Below are positions 45,905-54,941 of a stretch of DNA of 64,000 bases, piece by piece. The notes under the pieces were generated by a model that was given only the letters and a program-made list of their open reading frames with translations, was not told where the DNA came from and did not search any database. Both the position numbers and the translations under genes were made by a program. The DNA comes from Sequoia sempervirens. Taxonomy: Eukaryota; Streptophyta; Pinopsida; Cupressales; Cupressaceae. How positions within the stretch are numbered: the stretch's first letter is position 1; each line of letters opens with the position of its first letter. Where the stretch lies: positions 486,945,151-487,009,150 of the forward strand of contig VDFB02270651.1 in the NCBI GenBank assembly GCA_007258455.2. Reading direction: 5' to 3'.

Positions 45905-46633
45905 CTAGTTGATGGTATAAATTTTCTTTTGAAGGGATGAAACAGCATGGAATAGTTGTGTTATGAAAGAGTCATTGCTCGTTTTATTGGATGGAAGTGA
46001 AAGTGGTGATGGAGTGTATGTTTTTGTAGGAAAAGTGAATGGAATAATTATAGGTGGTAAGGTAGGAGATATAACTTGTGATACCACATAGGAACTAGGG
46101 ATGCTAGTAGGAATACCCAGAGAAGGAATCACATTACTAACTTGCTGCATTGTTGTTGTGACATGAGGATTGGTATAAGTAGGTATTGAGGCTATGGTTG
46201 TGGGAGGAGGAATTTACGTTCCTCCTTGGCTTGTAACATTGCTTGTGGGAAGATGCTTTCCAAAGATTTGTACTATTTTTTTCACAAGGTCAAGACCATC
46301 TTCACTTTCAAGCATGTGATGAATGTTTTATATTGTAGGAATTGTAGGTGTTGAAAAGTTTTCAAGGCTTATTTGATGTTGTAAGTTTACTAGATCCTCA
46401 TGAATGTGAATTATGTTTTTATGAGGGATGCTATCATTCCTTGTTTTAACTTGCATGTTATCTGAAGGAAAAGAGTTTCTAGGGGTGTTATCCATGTCTA
46501 GTGTACTAGTATCAATACTAGGAGTGGAAGCTCTAGATAACCCAAGATCCACAATGATTGTGCTATTGTGGGATGGCATAGGTCTCAAACTTCTTCTCAC
46601 TAAGGTATTAGCAATAGGACACCAAACACTCAT
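45905..46633 (-). pseudogene. N-terminal Gag region of element B
   Basis: Two minus-strand frames, 46,633-46,328 and 46,150-45,905, are Ser/Thr/Pro-rich (TIPTI, ISPTLPPIIIPFTFP) and precede the capsid. No known domain; assigned to Gag by position. A stop- and shift-containing stretch separates them. Confidence 0.5.
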
Positions 46634-46798
46634 GCAAAGGCTACTAAATGTGAGGTGAATGCAAATGCAATGTAAGCTAATAAGAATGAAATGCTTATAA
46701 CTGAAATTCTAGAAAGTTAAACTGAAATGCAGAAATAGCAAACAAAAATTTAGAAACTGAACTATAAATGCTAGAAAATGTAGTGAAAAATATGCAAT

Positions 46799-46832
46799 GG
46801 GACTGATTCGCCCAAGGTGGTGAATGAGTCCA
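46799..46832. repeat. Element B hairpin motif, copy 4 (internal leader)
   Basis: GGGACTGATTCGCCCAAGG followed by TGGTGAATGAGTCC. This is the only copy outside the LTRs; it lies between gag and the 5' LTR, in the transcript leader. Confidence 0.85.
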
Positions 46833-47081
46833 GGTACTCTTTTTTTGAATATTTTCATTTTTTTTGAATTGAATTTTATGCTTTTTATGTTTTCTAATGC
46901 AAATATGAGATGCAAATGTAGAATTTTACCTTTTTTCAATGAAATTAAGTGCAATAATGCAAGCTAAATGAGCTTTTCACTAATGAAAATTTTGAAACCC
47001 TAGAATGTAAATGTAAAACCTAATGCAGTGTTAATGTAAGCTACATTTAGGATGTAAATGTACTCCAAATTGGAATTATGA

Positions 47082-47095
47082 TGCTCTATATGCAG
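47082..47095 (-). other. Candidate primer-binding site of element B
   Basis: The minus strand reads TGCATATAGAGCAT, close to initiator-Met TGGTATCAGAGCAT with one base missing and one changed. It is adjacent to the 5' LTR end. Confidence 0.4.
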
Positions 47096-47590
47096 GTTCA
47101 CAAAAATAAAATTGTGGAAAATGGTGGTGTTTTCTTTCGCTTCTAGGGTTTTGGACCTAAAAGGAGAAAGACCAATTTTCCAACCTTTCACTCAAGAACA
47201 AACCTCTGATATTTCAATTCTAAGGATATTGAAATCTAACAAAGAGAAGGTTCTAGGGATTGAATAATGTCTAATGAGGGGTTCACCACCAAGTGTAAAC
47301 TTGGAAAGGACAATATGCTTGAAAACAAAGTGTGATATGCACACAAATACTAAATTACTTAAGAAAGTGAAAAAAATGTATTAAAAATCTATGAGACTAG
47401 AATTGTGCACCTAGAAGAATGAAGGAGATAGGATGGAGGTCTAAATCACTAGAAATTTTGTTGTTAAAGCTAACTAGGACTCATACTCTAGGCTGGGCAA
47501 ATAATTCCAATTTTTTTCAAAATTCACTGGAATAAGTTTTAGCCAAAAGGGTATCTAGATTTAAAAAAATCATGTTCAGGCATGTACAGT

Positions 47591-47623
47591 GGGACTCATT
47601 CACTAGTAGTGGTGAATCAGTCC
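47591..47623. repeat. Element B hairpin motif, copy 5
   Basis: GGGACTCATTCACTAGTAG followed by TGGTGAATCAGTCC; LTR counterpart of copy 1. Confidence 0.85.
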
Positions 47624-48302
47624 AATTCTACTTTTCTAGAAATTTTGAAGTGGATTATGTGCCTCTGAGTCAACTTTTCTTTTCTTGACTAGTTTTATGA
47701 TTCGAAACTGCAAAATACTACCTTTAGGTCCTCTCTAAGCTTCTCCAAGGCTTGATGACAACCTTGACAACTTTTAGGGACTTGAAAACTTTTCTCCAAC
47801 TTTGATTCTTGGAAAATCTACAACCTAGCTCTACAAATCACACACAAGAAGAGGGGAAATTTTTGTCGAGGTTAGTGAATAGGGGTTTTCCTTAGTCAAA
47901 CTCCTTTTTGGTAATTAAACCTTGATAGAGAATTAAGTATGGAAAGAGAATGATGAATGAACAAATAGAAATGTTGCAACTCACCAAACCCTAGAAATAA
48001 GGTGTTGTAAACATGTAAGTAATGGCTCCAATAGATTTAGACTTGGACTCTTTCTTAATGTTGATTGATCTTGAATGCAATGCTTTCTTTGAAACACAGA
48101 TCCTACATCATGATTGTTAGCTCTAAAACAACATGATGCAAGCAATCTTTGACATGACGATTGAAAATTGAAGAATTCTCTAGAATGCTCAAATTCTCTT
48201 GTGAACTCTTGAATGCTTGTAGAATTTTCTAGGTGAGAATATGAGAAAAATAACCTTGTATTTATACTTAATTATGCAAGAATTACCAAAATTACAACAC
48301 TA

Positions 48303-49112
48303 GGGTATGTGTAGGATCATGATGGGCCAAAAGGTGGCAATATGATGGGTATGTGGTTGATGACTTTTTTTTACCCAGAATTGATGGAAAAAAAAGGGTT
48401 TTAAAAGGAGATTCTCATCTTTCCACCAATATAAATTATGCTTTACTTTGAATTTAATAAGTAATTATTATTGATTTTCTATTCAAATTATGACTAAATT
48501 CCTGATTGATAGACTGATTTAAAAACATCTATAGCTTTCAAATGGTATCACATTTTTTGAATCCAAAACATGCATCGCATTCTGTGCTTTGCATACTATA
48601 GGATTAAAAAAGGAAAATTTGAATTTCATTAAGTTTTGACCAAGTTAAGGTGGTCATACATACAAGTTTTTTATATTTTTTAAAAGTTGTAATAAAAAAT
48701 TCATAATTAATTATTTACATGGAGAAAAAAATAAAATGCATCACATCAGGACATGATTCCTCTAATTATATCTAAAATCTTATAAAAATATATTACAATT
48801 TTATTGTGGGCAGGGTGGTCAGACAGACACCTACTTCTTATTTTTTCCCGAAATTTAAGTATTTTTCCCTGAAATTTAAGTACTACGACATTGAAATTTC
48901 AAATTTTCACCAAATAGATTTCCTTTTTTTTTTAAAACAAACCTAGTAGTTTAGAAACTACATTCAATTTTCTACAGATTCTATTCTTACATATTTTTGA
49001 AATAATATAGATAACTTATTCAAATTTTTATGTGAAGTTGCCTAACTCTAATTTTTCTATTTTTTTTGCCACTTAAGGGCCTGTTTTTTCCATGATGATC
49101 CTGCACATACCC
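48303..49112. mobile_element. Terminal-inverted-repeat element 2 (GGGT...ACCC, 4-5-bp TSD)
   Basis: The left end is GGGTATGTGTAGGATCATGA and the reverse complement of the right end is GGGTATGTGCAGGATCATCA: a 23-bp TIR with two mismatches, then looser similarity including GTGGCAA. ACTA flanks it (48,299-48,302 and 49,113-49,116), or CACTA if the last C is counted as target. The left LTR of element B has the empty site 'aacactacaagctgacat', proving a discrete insertion. The interior is AT-rich and non-coding, with 'gggcagggtggtcagacag' near 48,818, which resembles a stretch in element 33,069-34,036. Confidence 0.9.
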
Positions 49113-49187
49113 ACTACAAGCTGACATCAGATCTAGGAGAATAAAATCCCACCAAAAAATTTATTTAAATTTTAATTTTGGTCACAC

Positions 49188-49221
49188 GGGACTCATTTTC
49201 CCAAGGTGGTGAATGAGTCCC
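49188..49221. repeat. Element B hairpin motif, copy 6
   Basis: GGGACTCATTTTCCCAAGG...GAATGAGTCCC; LTR counterpart of copy 2. Confidence 0.85.
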
Positions 49222-49302
49222 ATCACACATAATGTATGGGACCATAAATGAAAAATGCCCAGAAATGTGTGAAACCTGCATCGAGACCAAAAAGACATAG
49301 GT

Positions 49303-49336
49303 GGGACTTATTCTCCCAAGGTGGTGAATGAGTCCC
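49303..49336. repeat. Element B hairpin motif, copy 7
   Basis: GGGACTTATTCTCCCAAGG...GAATGAGTCCC; LTR counterpart of copy 3. Confidence 0.85.
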
Positions 49337-49812
49337 AGACACTAAATCTAGGCCACACAAACTAGGAGCACCTGAATTATGATTGTTTACTGGTTGGTGT
49401 GGGGATTATCCTTGAAAAGATGGAATAAATGAGGCTTGTGGATGCAAAATGGATCCAATTAAAGCATAATAAATCTAAATTGTTAATGATAAGCCTAGAG
49501 GAATGTGAAAGTGTGTTGAAAAACTTTACAACACTCCAAATAAAGCTAGATTAATGTTAATTGTGATTAAAATTATATTTATTATACTTAGTTAATTGAC
49601 AAAACCCTAGAAAAGTGTGAAAGTGTGTTACAACACTTCACAACACTTTTTCAAGGTACCATTAAATTTCATTAGTTCACAAGGGCCCAAGATCTAATGT
49701 GAATGTGTTACCCACATTACAACACTAAATCAAGGAAACATTAAGCCAAAATCCACGAGGATGACCCAAATGAGTGCGAAAAATGTCAAAGGATCCTTTT
49801 CTCGACACTACA

Positions 49813-51640
49813 CACGCTTTATGATGTTATAGATGCTAGATGATGTGATGAAGTATGCAAATGTAATGATGTGGATATATATGATGTATATAAATGCAAT
49901 GATAGGGATATGGATATAGGAAATGAAATGCGAGGATTATGTAGTATTTCCCTTTTATATGCAAATGTGTTATGTATGTAATCAGATGTATGCTAGATGT
50001 GTTTAATGAGATGCAAGATGATATTATGTAATTATGACATGACATGTAACAACTATATGGATGTATGTACACATGTATGTATGATGAGGCTATCTATATT
50101 TTTTGTACTTTTAGATGAAATATGGATGACCTTCCATGTTCATGATGATGCCTATGATGATTTATAATTCCTATATACTTTTAACATGATTATGCATGCA
50201 ATATATTTTTGTGTCATAGGATGCCATCAGGATGATTATAGATAGAAGGAGTGCAAGCACGAAGAAGATGGATGTTAGTATGTAGAAGAAAAATTTCAAG
50301 GTGGAGTTAGTCAAATGGAATGGTATTGGTATTCTTTCTTAATAAATGTCAACTTGCATGTTTATCATCATTCGGAAAAAATTATAAAAAATAGATAATA
50401 AACACCATGGTATGACATAGACCAATGTGTAAAATGTTATCCCTTAGTGAAAATTGACACTCAATAGACAAGGAATTCCATGAATCATACAAAGGAACCA
50501 ATTTCCAAATTATTTTTTTAAGAAAAACCACAAGTAACAATCAAAAGTAAAGAGCTCATGATCCATCATCACCCCTCTAAATCCTTTATGAGACATCCTC
50601 AAGGTGGCTAGTAACATGAACAAAGAAAAGTAAAGAATATAAGAACTATTGGTGGTTTTTTATGAACCAAACTAATCTTCATAATTTCCTCTAGAATTTT
50701 CCCTTTCTAGTAATTAGAAATCTAAAGGGATTGGCCAACAAACGAGTAAAAGTTGCAAAAATTTTACTCCTACACTTTTGGCTTTGTGAAATCCGAGAGG
50801 GTAATCCCACAATGTATATTCAATAACTCACGTGATTTATATTTGGATACATTGTAAACAACAAATAATTCCATATATCTACTCAACAACGTAGTATAGC
50901 AAACAACTTGGCAACTCATTTATTAATATCCTACACTTGGAGAATTAGAATAGTGAAAATCAACATAAAGATAACTACAATGGTACTCATTTGAAGGTTT
51001 ATAAATAAAGTGATTGGTTGATGAATCGACCCTAAAAATGAACTATGAATACTTTTCATGAACTAGTACCTTATCCTAAACATAGAGTCAATCTCAACCT
51101 ATGGAACCAGACAACAACTCAACAATAGCAAAATATAATCTCAAGAAACACTGCATTACAACACTCCCACATTACATTCATAACTATTACTGCTAACAGA
51201 TATCCTAACACCTAATTCTTATGAGTTAACAATCTCATCAAATCCTTTACATTAATTCCTTGAACTAATAAGAAGGAATGAAATTAAACATCCATTGGGA
51301 AACAATAGAGATGAACAAAATAATCCTTGATTATTTTCATTCATAACTCATAAAACAAGTACAGAGGAGAGACAATAGCCATCAAATTGGTATCATTCTT
51401 TATTGTATATGCTATCTTGTTGTCAAAAATTACATACATAACTACAAACTCTAGACTTAAGACAAAACATAAAACATGCTTGATATTCCTTTCACAATTC
51501 ATAGTATTGATTGCAAAACAACAAACCCCTACTTTCTAGCCCTGAATTCCTCCTTATATAAATGAAGGAGAAAAACAAACCTCGGGCCAGAAAGTACACA
51601 TGTCATTACCCCATTGGACCACTATATCAAATATTCCCTT
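49813..51640 (-). repeat. Divergent LTR-like repeat, copy 2
   Basis: It shares with 34,040-35,380 the ATG-rich tract (49,815-50,180), 'ggtggttttt' near 50,651, 'ctttgtgaaatccgagaggg' with 'taatccca' near 50,780, and a minus-strand TATA-like TTATATAAGG near 51,553. Similarity is patchy. It is probably the same unidentified LTR family as copy 1. Confidence 0.45.
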
Positions 51641-52305
51641 TTTAGTTACTCTACATTCCCAAGAGGTGGGAAACATGTGTGAAATAAAAGTGTTATTCAT
51701 TTGTCGTTAGATATCTAGTCCATTTTTTAAAAAGGTATATTCAAACAGTTACCTCAAAACTTGTGCCCACACACACAAAATCAAAGAAAGAAAGCATGAA
51801 ATAAACATAAAAGAAAGGAAAAAGAATATGTCAACGTCTACAACCTTGTCACCAAATTAGTTTATAGAAAATGAATTATATTTTCCATACATTATTAAAA
51901 TCCTAATCTGTACTAAATCCAGGCTATGCAGTGCATTTTCACCTATCTGTTATTCATCATGATTGTAGACTTCAAAATCAAAATTTCAAATCACCACCCT
52001 ACCATGTCTTATTAATCCACCACCCCATCCAAGTATCTTCCTATCCATGCTCATAATTCCTCTTCAATAGTCCATTCAAAATTCATGAATTCATTAGCAC
52101 TTTCTCTATAAGGTGCATACTTGGTAACAATTTGGTTGGCCTCTTTGTCAAACTCTAGCAAGACAATCTTGGTTCTTTCATAGGTTAATAACCCTAGCCT
52201 CGATGTCAGAGAAGCTTGAAAACTACAACACAAGCTCTCCAAGTATGTAGAATGTCCTTCAAAATTCTCAATTATGCTTTTGTTATTCCCTTAGCACACA
52301 CGCCA
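51641..52305 (-). other. Unidentified flank with a 63-residue minus-strand frame
   Basis: The frame 52,242-52,051 reads ERTKIVLLEFDKEANQIVTK and ANEFMNFEWTIEEEL. Its composition is protein-like rather than AT-driven, but I recognise no family. It may be the edge of the repeat on its left. It ends where the sequence turns sharply GC-rich at element D. Confidence 0.3.
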
Positions 52306-53245
52306 TGTTCGGTACGAGGACCCTCTTTTTTTTTGCTTCTTGGGTCATTTTTGTTTCCACCTCATTTTGCGTGCCCCCTTTCTTTGGTGACCCAGATGGT
52401 CAATGTTGCTTTAAAGTCCCACCATAAGTTGACCATACCTTCCCCTTTTAATTTTGTCGTGTTCTGGTGCCTCGCGAAGTCCCCCTGGTAGTCTGACCCT
52501 GTCGACAGCCCGGGGCCCTACCGGCCCCGGCCATTCGGGCTTCCTTTACCGGGTTTCCCGATTGGGCCTGCTATTCCCAATGGTGCTCGGTTCACGTCCT
52601 CCTGGACCCCTAGGCCAAAACTCCCATTTTCCATCTGCAATCCATGGAAATCTCGACAGTTGTTTAACCCTCTGGGCCTCGGACCCCGGAGTTCCACTCT
52701 CGAGGTTCCGAGAGTGTCTCGCCATTCCTCACGGTGAACCTCTAGCGGCGTCTCGCCTTCCAGGTCCTACCACCGTATTTACTGTCTGAGGAGTTTGCAG
52801 GAAATCCTGACTACCGTCGAGTGTTCCGGGCCTGATCTTCTGGAATTCTGTGATGGTTCCACCGTCTCTAACGGCATGTCTTTGGCAGAACTTCACCCTC
52901 CGGGCCCCGACGCTCTCTCTACCACTGCCGACCCAACCGAGTCGAAATCTTCAAGCGGTTGTCATCCTATGCCCCCCAGCCATTGGACCCTGGGTCTCCC
53001 GCCGCCATTGCTGATTTTCAAATTCACCAACCTTTCTCTCACCGTACCTACATTTAATAGGGTCATTAATGGTGGTTAGGGGTATAAAAGACCCATTCGA
53101 GCCCGTCATTATCACTTGACAGAGTTGCAGAGTGATCAAAGAACTTGCTAGAGGAGCCCACTGTCTTTGAAACCTTCACGCTCATCACACTGTCACTTCA
53201 TTAATCGTAAGTGGATCCCACATCTCCCCGCATCGAGTGTTCGAG
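52306..53245 (+). repeat. Probable 5' LTR and first leader exon of element D
   Basis: It starts around TGTTCGGTACGAGG, where composition changes abruptly, and holds a TATA box 160 bases before the splice donor. No second copy is in the window, so the ends are inferred. The frames 52,454-52,789 and 52,795-53,079 show no protein family. Confidence 0.45.
53083..53089 (+). promoter_or_regulatory. TATA box of element D
   Basis: TATAAAA in 'taggggtataaaagaccc', a strong match in GC-rich context. Transcription would start near 53,115. Confidence 0.7.
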
Positions 53246-54936
53246 GTAAGTCCTCTGTTCACTCTCTTGAGCATTATTTTCATGATTTCTAAGGATTTCA
53301 ATGAATAACAATCATCAAGAAGGAATGCAAATGATAAAATACGGCACCACAAACAAAACCCATGTTTTGAAAACCTAAGAAAACCTTCGAGGGTGCCCTC
53401 ATGACCGATCTGGAGCTCATCCTCACCATGGCTATTCTTCGGATAGGGAGATCATCCCCTTTGGCCCTAGGACCTATCTTGGCTGTCCATACCAAAATGA
53501 TGAACATTCCTTCCGTCAGCAATTTCCCCTTTCAGGTCCGAGCCATCGAACTTCCTCGTTCGAAAGTCACCCTAGATGTCACCGTGTTGAGATAGTGAAC
53601 TCTCCCTGCCGCTCCAAGCTCTGGGGTCTACCCTTCTCCTCACTGTGGTTATTTCAAAGTTGGTTGGGTGCCCTTTGAGTTCGTGGATCCCACCCTCTAG
53701 AGTTCCTTTCGAATTCTGCCATGCCTGCCTCTGAGTTTTTGGCGGAGCCCCGCCATCTGGGCCCTGGGCCTCCATTGTCTGTTGGAATTGCGGCTAAACT
53801 TAGAATGCCCTCATCTGTGTTGGGATCTAGATGTCGGATCTCCGTGCTTCCTTATCCACCATCCCGAGGGGAAATTCTCACCCGCCCCTTTGAGCTCTCG
53901 GCTTTACCCTTCTGTCCGCTGTGGGACTAAAAAGAAAGTCTAATGGTGGACCCTTGTGCCAGGTCTGGCCTTGTTCCCAACTGTCAGCGTGACTTCATCT
54001 TTCGACATAACCTTTCACTGACCCCTTCCTCGACATCCTTCCGCCCACCGGACTCCGCCTTTCCATTCACTGCTGGGATGTAATTTGAGAAAATGAGACA
54101 CCCTCATCCTTGCCAGGCTCTATTGTGCGGGACTCCTTCCCTCTCCCGTCGTTCCAAATCAAATTCTTGCCCACCGTTCTGAGCTCTGAGCTCCGCCTTC
54201 CCGATCGCCACCGAACTAAAAATGGAATCCAATGGCAGATGCCCGTGTCGGGTCCTGTCTTGCTCTTGGCTAGTGGCAAGACTTGCCAATCTCTATGGAA
54301 CCTTACTCCGCTTTGGAGGCCTCATGCCAATTTTTAATCCACTGGGCCCTAACTATTGGGCTGCCCCCTTTGGACTTTTGCCCAACATTTGCCATCCCAA
54401 ACGGTGAAAGATGAACGCCTTCTTGGTACCACAAACCCAAACGCTGAAAAGTGAAGTTACAAATTGTTAGTCGCCTTGCAGCCTATCGGACCCCGGACCC
54501 TAGAGTTTTGTCTCCAGAATTCCATTTTCAATTTGCTGCTCCAAACTAGCATCCCCAGATGGCTCTCCGGCCTGGGACTTCTAGATTCTCCCAAATTGAT
54601 CCAAATGAGCCCAATTTTGAAATCTAACTTCGACCCACATGCTTAATTTTAGTCCTCTTCATTACGAACCTCTCAAAGTACTAAAATCTGACCGAAGAGA
54701 ATCTCTAGGAGCCCTCTGCCCTTTTTTCCCTTCCAAACAACATTCCTGCCGAGGAAGTCTGGCCCTCTAGGCCAAAACTGTTGAAATGCCCTTAATTAAA
54801 ACATCAATGACAACGGGAGATAAAAGGTCATGTTATGCTTAATAGATAGATTGTTTAAAATGGATGATATCTTTAGGATTTTGGCTAACATGAATTCTTT
54901 TGTGATCTATTATGCTAACTACACCTTTCCTTGCAG
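53246..54936 (+). other. Probable leader intron of element D (1,691 bp)
   Basis: The donor AG|GTAAGT at 53,244-53,251 is a full consensus. The acceptor region reads TGCTAAC (branch-point-like, 54,912-54,918), then CACCTTTCCTTGCAG|G ending at 54,936. The ORF1 ATG follows five bases into the next exon. The interior has no long open frame that makes sense and consists largely of a diverged repeat of about 285 bp. Splicing would place the ORF1 start near the cap. Introns are known in Ogre elements, though at a different place. RNA evidence is lacking. Confidence 0.6.
53590..54300 (+). repeat. Diverged tandem repeat, unit about 285 bp
   Basis: Related blocks recur near 53,605, 53,889 and 54,177: 'ctccaagctctggggtctac', 'ttgagctctcggctttaccc' and 'ctgagctctgagctccgcct'. 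The last two continue with 'gggactaaaaa'/'gaactaaaaat', then '(t)ccaatgg' and 'cgggtcctgtcttg'-like text. Similarity is low but the order of landmarks holds. Confidence 0.5.
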
Positions 54937-54941
54937 GATAT

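Larger units (their letters stand above)
39362..49812 (-). mobile_element. Element B: gag-protease-only gypsy-type retrotransposon (non-autonomous)
   Basis: Two LTRs (about 39,362-41,272 and 47,097-49,812, the right one enlarged by a later insertion) flank a minus-strand interior with Gag and protease remnants but no RT, RNase H or integrase. On the minus strand the LTR starts TGTA(A/G)TGTC. The 3' LTR is preceded by a polypurine-like AGTGGGGGCTAAA (41,273-41,285), and the 5' LTR is followed by TGCATATAGAGC, a worn initiator-Met primer site. No exact target duplication was found: the flanking pentamers on the minus strand are GCGTG and ACATG, which differ only by two G-to-A changes. The element carries a SINE, a tandem array and repeated hairpins. 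It probably relied on pol from a related element. Confidence 0.85.
47097..49812 (-). repeat. 5' LTR of element B (right), carrying an insertion
   Basis: It matches the left LTR on both sides of an 810-bp insertion at 48,303-49,112. Three hairpin motifs sit at positions equivalent to those in the left LTR. It starts on the minus strand with TGTAGTGTCGAGAAAAGG. Confidence 0.9.

Noticed and set aside
52454..53079. GC-rich plus-strand frames 52,454-52,789 and 52,795-53,079
   Set aside because: Pro/Ser/Gly-rich with no domain, upstream of the TATA box in the LTR-like region; openness follows from GC-rich composition.
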